Part shown: positions 1-8,462 of the stretch, one piece after another
How the letters are laid out: every line of letters begins with the position of its first letter
How positions within the stretch are numbered: the first letter of the stretch is position 1
From: JAWKHR01 sp041394725
Lineage (GTDB): Bacteria; Acidobacteriota; Vicinamibacteria; Vicinamibacterales; SCN-69-37
Direction: 5' to 3'
DNA: 64,000 bases
Assembly (NCBI GenBank): GCA_041394725.1
Contig: JAWKHR010000014.1
Location: 73,410-137,409 of the forward strand
Program-made: the position numbers and the translations under genes
Notes under the pieces: model-generated
Told to the model about the DNA's origin: nothing
Database searches by the model: none
The model's input: only the letters and a program-made list of their open reading frames with translations

Positions 1-125
1 CGCTGTCCGTGCTGCACAGGTCGTACCCGATGGCCGACGCTCCGTCACGCGTGCGGACCCGGACCGCGCGTGGCGGCGTCCGTGGAATCCCGCGCGCGCC
101 GCGGGACTTTGCCCGCCCTCGACGA

Positions 126-1946
126 CTACTCCCACTCGATCGTGCCCGGCGGCTTCGTCGTGAGATCGAGGACCAGGCCGGAGACCCGCGGCAGCGCGAG
201 GATCGGATCACGGATTTCGTCCACGAGCGCGGGCGGCAGCGCCGCCGGACGCGCGGTCATGCCGCGTTCTGACAACACCGGACGCAGGATCACGAGTTCC
301 TCACCGCGCCCGTCGATCGCGAGCGGCAGCATCACGGTGGGACATTGCCAGATCGTCCGCATCAGCCCGTGCCGCTCGAGCGCGCGCATGACGATCGCGT
401 CCGCCTCGCGCAGCAGGTCGAGCCGCGCGCGCGTCATCCCGGCCGCGCGCGGTTCGGCGTGCGCGAAACCCCGACCCGAAAGGTCCAGGACGCAGCGGTT
501 CACGCCCGGGATGCGCCCGTAGATCTGCGCCGCCACCGACACCAGCGTGTCGTGCGGCGCGTCGCCCATGAGCGCCACCGGCTGCTCGTACGTCCGGAGG
601 TCCGCCTTCACGCCGACCGATCGCACCGGCAGCAGGCGTCCCGCGAGACCCGTCCCCCTCAGCTCCTCGTCGATGCGGGGCTGCGCGCGATCCGGGTCGT
701 GCGTCTCGGGCACCCGCCCGTCCGAGCACAGCAGCCGCACGCCGAGGCCGGGTCCGGGAAACGGGTGTCGCCACACGAGCGCCGGCGCGATCCCGAGCGC
801 CTCGGCCATCTCGCGGACCTCCACCTTGTACAGGTCACGGATCGGCTCGACGACGCGGCCGGCGCGGATCATGTCCTCGATGACGGGCACGCGATTGTGG
901 TGCGTCTTGATCGTGTCGGCCCGTCGCGTGCCACCCGTCTCGATCGTGTCCGGGTAGATGGTCCCCTGGGCCAGGAGCATCTCGCCCTGATCCAGGCGGC
1001 GCACTTCCTCCTCGAAGATCGCGATGAACGTGTCGCCGATCGCGCGGCGCTTCCGCTCCGGTTCGATGACGCCGTCGAGCGCGGCGAGGAAGCGCGCCGA
1101 GGCGTCCACGAAGTGCAGGTTGCGGCCGAGGCCGAAGCGTTCCAGCTCCGCCAGCACCTGGCGCGACTCGTCCTGCCGCATCAGGCCGTTGTCCACGTGC
1201 AGCAGGAAGAGCTGATCGTGCGGCAGCGCCTCGCCGAGCAGGCGCGCGCAGACGGTGGAGTCCACGCCGCCCGACACCAGCAGGAAGACCTTGCGCGACC
1301 CGACCTGGTCGCGGATTGCCGCCACCTGCTCGTCCACGTGCCGCGCCATCGTCCAGTCGCCGCGGCAGCCGCAGACGTCGAGGACGAAGTTGCGGATCAT
1401 CTGCTCGCCGTACTCGGTGTCGTCCACCTCCGGGTGGTACTGGAAGCCGTAGCGCCGCCGCGACTCGTCGGCGATGGCGGCGTAGCGGTGCGGCGCGCCG
1501 TCGTGATCGAAGGAAATCCCGACCTCGCGGAACCCGTCGCCGACGGCGACGACGGTGTCCTGGTGGCTCATCCAGACCGTCTGGTCGCGCGGCAGGCCGG
1601 CGAACACCGGCGTCTCGCCGGTCACCTCGAGGCGCGCGGGCCCGTACTCGCTGCGGCAGTGCTCGACGCGTCCGCCGTAGCGCTTCGCGATCTCCTGATG
1701 CCCGAAGCAGAAGCCGAGGATCGGCACGTCGAGGTCGAGGATGCCGCGGTTGAACCCGCCCTCGTCACCCGACGCGAGCGCGGGACTGCCGGAGAGGATC
1801 ACGCCCCTGAAGCCGGCGAAGGCCTCGACCGGATCGTCCGGCTGGAGGATCTCGGCCAGCACGTGCTGGCGGCGGACCTTGGTGGCGATGAGGTGGGCGT
1901 ACTGGCCGCCGAAGTCCACGACGGCGATGCGGTCATGCATGGTCAC
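126..1946 (-). CDS. guaA: Glutamine-hydrolysing GMP synthase, long form
   Basis: GMP synthase makes GMP from XMP, ATP and glutamine in the last step of guanine nucleotide synthesis in the cytoplasm. The N-terminal class I glutamine amidotransferase (about residues 6-195) shows the nucleophile Cys80 in GFCFGHQ and the His170/Glu172 pair in QYHPEV. The ATP-pyrophosphatase part carries SGGVDST at 224-230, followed by GTIYPDTIE and HPFPGPGLG. The protein ends with the family signature KPPGTIEWE. At 606 aa it is roughly 80 residues longer than typical bacterial GuaA (about 525). The extra length sits in the C-terminal dimerisation region, where LPVRSVGV...VNRCVLDLSG is followed by a second, similar unit ending in the canonical tail. 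This resembles the two-subdomain eukaryotic enzyme. ATG at 1946 or 1940 is possible. No operon partner is visible. Confidence 0.96.
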   Translation of the reverse strand: MTMHDRIAVVDFGGQYAHLIATKVRRQHVLAEILQPDDPVEAFAGFRGVILSGSPALASGDEGGFNRGILDLDVPILGFCFGHQEIAKRYGGRVEHCRSEYGPARLEVTGETPVFAGLPRDQTVWMSHQDTVVAVGDGFREVGISFDHDGAPHRYAAIADESRRRYGFQYHPEVDDTEYGEQMIRNFVLDVCGCRGDWTMARHVDEQVAAIRDQVGSRKVFLLVSGGVDSTVCARLLGEALPHDQLFLLHVDNGLMRQDESRQVLAELERFGLGRNLHFVDASARFLAALDGVIEPERKRRAIGDTFIAIFEEEVRRLDQGEMLLAQGTIYPDTIETGGTRRADTIKTHHNRVPVIEDMIRAGRVVEPIRDLYKVEVREMAEALGIAPALVWRHPFPGPGLGVRLLCSDGRVPETHDPDRAQPRIDEELRGTGLAGRLLPVRSVGVKADLRTYEQPVALMGDAPHDTLVSVAAQIYGRIPGVNRCVLDLSGRGFAHAEPRAAGMTRARLDLLREADAIVMRALERHGLMRTIWQCPTVMLPLAIDGRGEELVILRPVLSERGMTARPAALPPALVDEIRDPILALPRVSGLVLDLTTKPPGTIEWE

Positions 1947-2003
1947 GGGTCCTGAGGGTCCTGGGTCCCAGGGTTCGAAGTTCGAACTTCAACGTTCGAA
2001 GTT
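1947..2003. repeat. Intergenic repeat with a 14-bp perfect palindrome
   Basis: The 15-mer GGGTCCTGAGGGTCC at 1947-1961 recurs exactly at 12815-12829. It is followed by a TTCGAA-rich stretch containing the perfect palindrome GAAGTTCGAACTTC at 1977-1990 and another GTTCGAAG at 1994-2001. The element lies directly upstream of the guaA start, so it could act in the guaA leader or be a passive dispersed repeat. Function is not shown by the sequence. Confidence 0.6.
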
Positions 2004-2105
2004 TCGCAACCGAAGCCCCCGAAGCCGGGAGAGTATCGTGAAACGGGGGCGCGCGCGACCATTCGGCGTGAGACGATGCGGGTATCAGCCCGGGAGGATC
2101 GTCAC

Positions 2106-2657
2106 ATGCGTATTCGACTGATGGTCGCCGCCCTGGCCTGCGCCGCCGCGGGTGCGACCGGCACGCTGGCCGCCATGTCGCAGACGCCGGCACCGCAGGC
2201 GCCGGCCACCCTGCCGGAGTCGGTGGCCAGGGTCGTGCGTGACACGTACGTCTCGGCGTTCGGCGAGACGCGGTACTTCGACGCGGCCACCGATCTGAAC
2301 GGCGACGGAACGCCCGAGCTGATCGTGCACGTCATCGGGTCGATGGCGTGCGGGACCGGGGGGTGCCCGACGCTCGTGTTCACGCCGGACGGCGACGGCT
2401 ACCGACTCGTGACGACGGTGAGCGTGACACGGCCGCCGATCCGGGTCTCGCCGCGGTCGTCGAACGGGTGGCGCAGCCTGATCGTCACGGTCGCCGGCGG
2501 GGGCGCCCGGGCGCACGACGCCGAGCTCCCGTTCAACGGGCGCACCTATCCCCCGAACGCGAGCGTCGCGCCCGCGCGGCCGACGACGGACCTCGACGGC
2601 GCGACCGTGCTGATCCCGGATTTCAAGGCGTTCACGGACGGCAAGGTCATCAAGTAG
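2106..2657 (+). CDS. Secreted hypothetical protein with calcium-loop-like motif
   Basis: This predicted exported protein of 183 aa is of unknown function. The start ATG at 2106 is preferred over the upstream in-frame ATG at 2076 because a GGGAGG ribosome binding site sits about 8 bases before it and the protein then begins with a clean signal peptide (MRIRLMVAALACAAAGATG, cleavage near the ALA/AMS region). The mature part contains ATDLNGDGTPELIVHV, a D-x-N-x-D-G-x-x-E loop like those in FG-GAP or dockerin calcium-binding repeats, then a short Cys pair in ACGTGGCP. It is followed 10 bases later by the PQQ-propeller gene, so the two are probably co-transcribed. No enzyme motif is visible. Confidence 0.75.
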   Translation: MRIRLMVAALACAAAGATGTLAAMSQTPAPQAPATLPESVARVVRDTYVSAFGETRYFDAATDLNGDGTPELIVHVIGSMACGTGGCPTLVFTPDGDGYRLVTTVSVTRPPIRVSPRSSNGWRSLIVTVAGGGARAHDAELPFNGRTYPPNASVAPARPTTDLDGATVLIPDFKAFTDGKVIK

Positions 2658-2667
2658 CGTAGGCACC

Positions 2668-4308
2668 ATGACGCCATCTCGCTCGAGATCGATCCGCCGG
2701 CTGGCGCTGGCGGCCGTGATGCTTGGCGCGGCCGGACTCGCGACGCTGGCCGTCCTGTATGCGATGGGCCTGCGCGTGGTGACGTGGGGCGGCGGACGGC
2801 CGCACCTGGAGTTCGAACGGTCCGCCGAGGATCAGGCCGAGGCCATCGCCGCGCATCGCGCGCGCCAGCAGGCCGAGGCGAGCGCGGCCAGACCGCCGGC
2901 TGCGTCGATGGATGCCACCCCGCCCGCGGGCGCGGCGTCCGCCGGCGACGCGGGCGTTCGCGCCCCGGGCGAGTCGTCGGCCGGGACACCGGGCTCGGCG
3001 ACGGCTGGGTCGCGGGCCTCGGCCCCGGCCGGGCCGCCGGCCTCGACACCGGCCGGTTCGCCGGCATCGGCGGCTGCGGGTTCGCCGGCCGCCGCCGGCG
3101 CCGCGCCGCCTCCGCGTTCCGCGCCGGCGATCATCGCGCCGCCCGTGCCCGGCGGGCCGTGGACCGACTTCCGGGGTCCCGATCGATCCGGCCGCTACGC
3201 GGCGCGGCCGGTCCGCGTGGACTGGCCGTCCAACGGCCTGACGCCCTTGTGGAAGGTGCCGGTCGGCGAGGGCTACGCGTCGCTCGTCACCGGCGACGGC
3301 CGCGTCTACACGATCGAGCAGCGCGGCCGCGAGGAGGTCGTGGCGGCGTACGACCCGGCGACGGGCCGCGAGCTGTGGACCAACCGCTGGGCGACACGCT
3401 TCAGCGAGCAGCTCGGCGGCGACGGCCCGCGTGCCACGCCCACCTGGGCCGACGGGCGCGTCTACGCGCTCGGGGCGACGGGCGAGTTCCGTGTCCTCGA
3501 CGACGCGACAGGCACGGTGGTCTGGCGCACCAACATCCTCGAGGACGCCGGCGCGGCCAACCTCCCGTGGGGCATGGCCGCCTCGCCGCTCATCGTCGGA
3601 GACGCCGTGGTCGTGGTCCCGGGTGGGACCGATGGCATGGGCGTCGTGGCCTACGACCGGCGCACCGGCGAGCGGCGCTGGTCGTCGCTGGACGACCGCG
3701 CCGCCTACGCGTCGCCGATGCTCGTCTCGATCGCCGGGCGCGTGCAGATCCTCGCGGTGATGGCGACGCGCCTGGTCGGCCTCGACCCGGCCGGCGGCGC
3801 CGTGCTCTGGTCCTTTCCGTGGCGGACCGAGTTCGACGTCAACGCGGCGCAGCCGATCGTGGTCGGCGCCAACCGCGTGTTCTACTCGTCGGGCTACGGC
3901 AGCGGCGCGGTGCTCGTCGAGATCGCGGCGTCGGCCGGCGGGCTCGAGGCGCGCGAGGTGTGGCGGAGCATCCGGATGAAGAACCAGTTCTCCAGCTCGG
4001 TGCTGCACGAGGGCCACATCTACGGCCTCGACGAGTCGATCCTCGCGTGCATCGATGCTGCGACGGGCGAGCTGCGCTGGAAGGGCGGCCGCTACGGCTA
4101 CGGCCAGGTCGTCTACGCGAGCGGCCACCTGATCGTCGCGACCGAGGACGGCGACGTGGCGCTGGTACGCGCGACCCCGGAGCGACACGACGAGGTGGTA
4201 CGGTTCGGCGCGCTCTCCGGCAAGACCTGGAACGTGCCGTCGTTCGCCGACGGCATCCTGCTCGTGCGGAACCTGCGGGAGATGGTCGCGTTCGACCTGC
4301 GGCGATGA
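2668..4308 (+). CDS. Membrane-anchored PQQ-type beta-propeller protein
   Basis: This 546-aa protein probably has a periplasmic PQQ-like beta-propeller. An N-terminal basic segment and one hydrophobic helix (about residues 10-33) form a signal anchor. Residues about 60-155 are a low-complexity Ala/Pro/Gly/Ser linker. From about 165 onward there are repeated propeller blades: W-T-D-F-R-G-P-D-R, then GRVYTIE, AYDPATGRELW, VLDDATGTVVW, YDRRTGERRW and CIDAATGELRW. Such WDxRTG-like blades are shared by PQQ dehydrogenases, BamB and scaffold proteins. No PQQ-coordinating or catalytic residues can be assigned, so a binding or scaffold role is as likely as an enzyme. Its stop overlaps the start of the next, frameshifted sigma54-activator gene (ATGA at 4305). 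Confidence 0.85.
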   Translation: MTPSRSRSIRRLALAAVMLGAAGLATLAVLYAMGLRVVTWGGGRPHLEFERSAEDQAEAIAAHRARQQAEASAARPPAASMDATPPAGAASAGDAGVRAPGESSAGTPGSATAGSRASAPAGPPASTPAGSPASAAAGSPAAAGAAPPPRSAPAIIAPPVPGGPWTDFRGPDRSGRYAARPVRVDWPSNGLTPLWKVPVGEGYASLVTGDGRVYTIEQRGREEVVAAYDPATGRELWTNRWATRFSEQLGGDGPRATPTWADGRVYALGATGEFRVLDDATGTVVWRTNILEDAGAANLPWGMAASPLIVGDAVVVVPGGTDGMGVVAYDRRTGERRWSSLDDRAAYASPMLVSIAGRVQILAVMATRLVGLDPAGGAVLWSFPWRTEFDVNAAQPIVVGANRVFYSSGYGSGAVLVEIAASAGGLEAREVWRSIRMKNQFSSSVLHEGHIYGLDESILACIDAATGELRWKGGRYGYGQVVYASGHLIVATEDGDVALVRATPERHDEVVRFGALSGKTWNVPSFADGILLVRNLREMVAFDLRR

Positions 4309-5706
4309 CCGCGCCACCGCCCGACGAGCGTGAGGCCCGCGCCGCCTGGCAGGGCGTGAGCGCCGCGTTCTCGGCGCTCGGACGGGTGTTCCTGTGCGTC
4401 GATGCCGGCTGGCGGATCCTCCACGCCTCGCGCGGGCTCGACGACCTGCTCGGGCCTGGCGCGGCGGCCGGCGTGGAGGGCACGCCGATCGAGGACCTGC
4501 TCGGCCGCGATCTCTTCGGGCCCGCCGGCGGACTGCGGGCCGCGATCGCGACGGGCGAACGCCGCGAGGGCTGGCGGGGACACCTGCGCCGGGGCGGCGG
4601 AGAGCCGCACCTGGTGTCCATCACGGTCGCACCCTTCTCGCCTGCGATTGATCCGACCTGCGACCCGCGCGTGCGCAGCATCGTCGTGCTGCGACCCGCC
4701 AGGACGAGGGCGTGGCGCTGGCGGGAACCCCGACGACGGTCGGCGGATTCGTGGCCCGATCCGCGCGATGCAGCGGGTGTTCGCGCCTGATCAAGGAACC
4801 TTCGCGACAGCGAGGCCACGGTGCTCCTCACCGGCGAGAGCGGCACCGGCAAGGAAGTCGTGGCCCGGGCGCTGCACGAGCACTCGTCGCGCCGTCGCGC
4901 GGCGTTCGTGGCGATCAACTGCGGCGCGCTCCCACCCGACCTGCTCGAGAGCAGAGATGTTCGGCCACGTGCGCGCGTTCACCGGCGCGGTCCGCGACCG
5001 CGTCGGACGGCTGGCGTCCGACGCGGCCCTCTTCCTGGACGAGATCGCCGACCTGCCGCTGCCGCTCCAGGTGAAGCTGCTGCGCGTGCTCGAGGACGGC
5101 GGCTTCCAGCGCGTCGGCAGCACCACGCGGGTCAGCCGCGCGCGGGTCATCGCGGCGACCAACGTGGACCTGCGGCAGGCCGTCCGCGAGGGACGCTTCC
5201 GCGAGGATCTGTGCACACCGCCTGCGCGTCGTCCCGATCGACCTGCCGCCGCTCCGGCAGCGCCGCGAGGACGTCGAGCCGCTGGCCCGCCTGCTCCTCG
5301 CCCGCGTCGGCCAGAGCCACGGGCGGGCGGCCAGTTCTCGCCGGACGCGATGCGCGTCCTGCTCGGTACGACTGGCCCGGCAACGCGCGCGAGCTCGAGA
5401 ACGTCCTCGAGTTCGTGGCCGTCTGCCGCGGGCGAACGATCCTGCCCGAGGACCTGCCGGAACTCGCCGGGCTTCATCCCGCGGCGCCCTCCGCAGCCTC
5501 ACCCGGCCCGGCGACGCACGCCTCCACCTCCTCCACGACCCCCGCGACCGCCGCCGGCACCGTCCCGACGCCGCCGAGCTTCGGCAGCATCCTCGATGCC
5601 CACCGCTGGCGCCGTGCCGAGGACGGCACGCGCGCTCGGCATCAGTCGCAGCACGCTCTGGCGCCGGATGCGCGAGGCAGGCCTGGACGTGGCGTCGGAC
5701 CGGTAG
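4305..5706 (+). pseudogene. Sigma54-dependent transcriptional activator (PAS-AAA+-HTH), frameshifted
   Basis: An ancestral bacterial enhancer-binding protein is readable only by switching frames several times. A PAS-like sensor domain runs from the ATG at 4305 to about 4700. A linker (GTPTTVGGFVARS) follows in another frame. The AAA+ domain starts with Walker A LLTGESGTGKE near 4820-4855 and has a sigma54-contact loop reading FGHVRAFTGA instead of the usual GAFTGA with preceding Gly. It continues with FLDEIADLPL...LLRVLEDG (Walker B region), VIAATN and REDL. YDWPGNARELENV and a Fis-type helix-turn-helix (ALGISRSTLWRRM) close the protein at 5706. At least six frame changes are needed, so no full-length protein is made from this sequence as given. 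The neighbouring sigma54 promoter and sulfur genes suggest it controlled them. Confidence 0.8.
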
Positions 5707-5722
5707 CAGGCACCCAGACGAT

Positions 5723-5746
5723 ACGTTTCGTCGCAACGCGAAACGT
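5723..5746. promoter_or_regulatory. Inverted repeat, candidate activator binding site (UAS)
   Basis: ACGTTTCG (5723-5730) and CGAAACGT (5739-5746) form a perfect 8-bp inverted repeat with an 8-base spacer. It lies about 80-90 bases upstream of the sigma54 promoter at 5816-5831, a usual distance for an enhancer-binding-protein site. The stretch between them (5781-5814) is unusually AT-rich for this genome and could bend. An alternative is a terminator for the activator gene, but no T-run follows it. Confidence 0.45.
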
Positions 5747-5815
5747 GTGAGACAAATAGTGTCCGCACGCCTGACTCTATCCACCTAACTAACTGAAAAC
5801 AAAATACTTCAATCG

Positions 5816-5831
5816 TGGCATCGCACCTGCA
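5816..5831 (+). promoter_or_regulatory. Sigma54 (-24/-12) promoter
   Basis: TGGCATCGCACCTGCA matches the sigma54 consensus TGGCAC-N5-TTGCW, with the essential GG (5817-5818) and GC (5829-5830) correctly spaced. The -12 element is about 26 bases before the ATG at 5857, giving a leader of roughly 15 bases. It sits between a sigma54-activator gene and the flavoprotein it would drive. Confidence 0.65.
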
Positions 5832-5856
5832 AAGACCAGGGCGCGGAGCGGCTGCC

Positions 5857-7105
5857 ATGAAACACCTGGTGATCCTCGGAGCACGGCGGGAACGATGGTG
5901 GCCAACCGGATGGTGCAGGCTGGGCCGCGAGTGGGATGTGACGGTGGTCGATCCGGAGACCCACCTCTATCAACCCAGCTTGCTCTTCCTGCCCTTCGGC
6001 GCGCATGACGAAGATCGCATGCTGCAGCTCCGGGCGCGGACGCTGGCGCGCGGCGTGGCGTGGCGGCGGAAGGCGGTCCAGACACAGCGACCGCGAGGCC
6101 CGCGTGTTCTGCTCGAGTCGAGGCGAACGGCTGCCATGCGACCTGCTGGTGATCGCCACCGGCAGCCACGCATCCCCGTCCGGCGGAGACGCCGGGGGCT
6201 CCTGGGCGCGGAATGGCATCGCTCCATTCACGACTTCTACACGCTCGAGGGCGCGCAGGCGCTGCGGTCGGCGCTGGCCACGTTCACCCGGGGCCGGCTG
6301 GTCGTCAACGTGGTCGAGATGCCGATCAAAGTGCCCGGTCGCGCCGCTCGAGTTCCTGTTCCTGGCCGATGCGTTCCTGAAGGAACGCCGCGTGCGACCA
6401 CGTCGAGCTGGTGTAGAATGACGCCGCTCGACGGCGCGTTCACCAAGCCCACCTGCAACCGCGTGCTCTCATGCCCTGATCGAAGACGGAAGGGCATCAC
6501 GATCGAGACGGAGTTCAACACGGGCGAGGTGGACGCGGACGGCCGGGTCCTGCGCTCATGCGACGATCGCGAGGTGCCCTACGACCTGCTCGTGACGATT
6601 CCGAGCCACTCCGGGCGCCGAGGTCGTGGACGCGTCGGGACTCGGCAGCGAGATGGCGTTCGTGCCGACGCATCCGTTCAGCCTGCGGGCAAGGCCGACG
6701 ATCACGTCTTCGTGCTGGGAGACGCGACCGACCTGCGCAGCTCGAAGGCCGGGTCGGTCGCTCACTTCCAGGCCGAGGAACGGCCGGTGGCCTCGTGCGG
6801 GCCGCCGCGGGCGCAGCACGGACGACGGATTCGACGGCCACGCGAACTGCTTCATCGAGACGAGGCTTCGGCAAGGCCTGCTGATCGACTTCAACTACGA
6901 CGTCGAGCCGCTGCCGGGCAAGTTCCCGGTCCATGCCTGGGTCCAATGGACCTGTTGAGGAAATCCCGCGTCAACCACTGGAGCAAGCTGGCATTCCGCT
7001 GGCTCTACTGGAACGCGCTGCTGCCGGGACGGCCGCTGCCGGTCTCGACACGGCTGTCGATGCGGGGGCAAGGCACGGCCGGCCGGCGCGCCGGCCGCCG
7101 CGTGA
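5857..7105 (+). pseudogene. Sulfide:quinone-oxidoreductase-like FAD flavoprotein, frameshifted
   Basis: Joining pieces from several frames gives a flavoprotein of about 410 aa of the FAD/NAD(P)-binding SQR-like family. Readable pieces are MKHLVILGA (Rossmann start), TMVANRMV, GREWDVTVVDPE, YQPSLLFLPFGAHDEDRM, GERLPCDLLVIATGSHASP, IHDFYTLEGAQALR, LVVNVVEMPIKCPVAPLEFLFLADAFL, TPLDGAFTKPTC, GITIETEFNTGEVD, HVFVLGDATDLRSSKAGSVAHFQAE and NWLYWNALLPGRPLP-like ends. Cys residues in IKCPVAP and KPTC fit redox-active cysteines of SQR-type enzymes. Gene order (SQR-like, TusE/DsrC, DsrE2) suggests oxidation of sulfide or persulfide with electron delivery to quinone at the membrane. Many single-base indels break the frame; whether they are decay or sequence error cannot be decided here. 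Confidence 0.8.
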
Positions 7106-7127
7106 CGCATCCGGAAGGAGGACCGCC

Positions 7128-7441
7128 ATGCTGCACGAATACCGGGGACACGAAGTGGACCTGAACCCCGAGGGTTCCTGACCAACGCGGACCAGTGGAG
7201 TCCGGACGTGGCCGAGGGCATCGCCGAGGAGGCAGGCATCGCCCTGACGCCGGAACACTGGAAGGTGATCTCGTTCTGCCGCGAGGACGCCGCGCGCGAG
7301 GGCCAGCCGCCCAGGCTGCGCCGCATCTCCGAAGCTCTCGGGCGTCGGCACCCGGGACCTGTACCCGGCTGTTTCCGAAAGGGCCCGGGCAAGCTGGCCG
7401 CCAGGATCTCCGGCCTGCCGAAGCCGCAGGGCTGCGTCTGA
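7128..7441 (+). pseudogene. TusE/DsrC-family sulfur carrier, frameshifted
   Basis: This is a small sulfur-relay carrier with an AAGGAGG ribosome binding site 7 bases before the ATG at 7128. The first frame reads MLHEYRGHEVDLNPEG and then hits a stop. Adding one base near 7175 restores GFLTNADQWSPDVAEGIA, then LTPEHWKVISFCRED. After two compensating indels (about 7333 and 7363) come GVGTRDLYRLFPKGPGKL, AARISGLPKPQGCV and the stop at 7441. The penultimate-region Cys of the GCV tail (CysA of DsrC) is kept. The second cysteine of dissimilatory DsrC, 11 residues upstream, is Ala, so this is a TusE-like or single-Cys carrier. It probably accepts sulfur from the DsrE2 protein encoded 50 bases downstream. 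Confidence 0.8.
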
Positions 7442-7492
7442 CCGCCGCGTCGAATCGTCGATCAGGACGCGATCATCCAGGGAGCCATCGCC

Positions 7493-8005
7493 ATGACCAC
7501 CGCCTCAGCACCCCCCGCCCCCGCGACGCCGGCCGCGACGAAGCCGGCCATCGAGCACCTGGCCATCATCTGCTCGAAGGGCACGCTGGACATGGCCTAT
7601 CCGGGACTCATCCTCGCCAACGCGGCCCGGATGAGCGGCATCGAGGCCACGCTGTTCTTCACCTTCTGGGGCCTCGACATCGTGACGAAGAAGACGATGG
7701 ACCACCTGCACGTCGCGACGGTCGGGAACCCGTCGATGCACATCCCGACGATGCTCGGCGGCCTGCCCGGCATGGAGAATCTGGCGACGACGATGATGCG
7801 CCGGGAGATGGAGAAGCTGGACATCCCGGACGTGCCCGAGATGCTCGAGATGCTCGCCGACAGCGGCGCGCACCTCTACGCCTGCCGGATGGCGATGGAC
7901 ATGTTCAAGCGCGCGCCGGAGGACCTCGTCCCGCAGGTCGAGGCGGTCATCTCGGCGATGGACTTCTTCGACAAGGCCGCCGGCGCGCAGGTGATCTTCA
8001 TCTGA
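7493..8005 (+). CDS. DsrE2-type (DsrE/DsrF/DrsH-like) sulfurtransferase
   Basis: This 170-aa protein is the only intact gene of the sulfur locus. The family-typical stretches are IICSKGTLDMAYPGL (Cys27), TLFFTFWGLDI, GGLPGMENLATTMM, HLYACRMAMDMF (Cys131) and DFFDKAAGAQVIFI at the C-terminus. DsrE2 proteins carry sulfur as a persulfide on a conserved Cys and hand it to TusE/DsrC-type carriers; some are membrane-associated. An Ala/Pro-rich N-terminal tail (residues 2-17) precedes the fold. GGGAG lies about 10 bases before the ATG. It follows the TusE/DsrC gene closely and overlaps the convergent membrane-protein gene by 8 bases. Confidence 0.9.
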   Translation: MTTASAPPAPATPAATKPAIEHLAIICSKGTLDMAYPGLILANAARMSGIEATLFFTFWGLDIVTKKTMDHLHVATVGNPSMHIPTMLGGLPGMENLATTMMRREMEKLDIPDVPEMLEMLADSGAHLYACRMAMDMFKRAPEDLVPQVEAVISAMDFFDKAAGAQVIFI

Positions 8006-8345
8006 TCCGGCGGACGCGCCACGCCACGGCGTAGAGCGCCGCGGCCAGCACCAGCGGGCCCGAGATGACGAGGATCCAGTCCGGGCGCTGCGGCACGCTG
8101 GCCGCGTAGGCCGCCGCGAGCACCAGGCACGTGGCGGCGCCAATCCATTCCCGGCGCCACGCCATCGCGACCACGGCCGCGACGACGAACGCGGGCAGCA
8201 GGTGGAGGAAGAAGCCGGGCAGCGCCTCGAGGACCGGGCGGCCGTCGAACGCGTCCAGCGCGAACATCGCGAGGAACGCGGAGACGGCCAGCCCGACGAC
8301 GCGCGGGGCCAGCAGGAAGACCTTGTGCGAGACGGAAGCGGACAT
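7998..8345 (-). CDS. Small four-helix membrane protein, unknown function
   Basis: This 115-aa protein has four predicted membrane helices. They are around LLAPRVVGLAVSAFLAMFAL, PGFFLHLLPAFVVAAVVAMAW, WIGAATCLVLAAAYAA and WILVISGPLVLAAALYAVAW. It ends in the basic tail RVRRIR, which by the positive-inside rule puts the C-terminus in the cytoplasm. The ATG at 8345 is preferred to 8366 because GGAG lies about 10 bases upstream of it. It resembles widespread small membrane proteins of unknown role. It is convergent with the DsrE2 gene, so is unlikely to be in its operon. Confidence 0.7.
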   Translation of the reverse strand: MSASVSHKVFLLAPRVVGLAVSAFLAMFALDAFDGRPVLEALPGFFLHLLPAFVVAAVVAMAWRREWIGAATCLVLAAAYAASVPQRPDWILVISGPLVLAAALYAVAWRVRRIR

Positions 8346-8462
8346 GACGTGATCTCCGGTGTTCATGCCGCCAGCGTAGCGCCGCGCGACCGGAACCGAT
8401 CCTCAGGAACCCTGAGAAACGCTGAACGCCTGGCTCTGGCAGAATGGGGCCGGAGGGACGCC

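Noticed and set aside
1..125. Open frames at the left edge
   Set aside because: Arg/Pro-rich shadows; nothing else is seen before the guaA stop at 126.
4690..7380. Programmed frameshifting to explain the broken sulfur genes
   Set aside because: Too many shifts in both directions, no slippery heptamers with structures, and three genes in a row affected.
7128..7441. Dissimilatory DsrC for sulfite reduction
   Set aside because: The second conserved cysteine, 11 residues before the last one, is Ala, and no dsrAB genes are in the window.
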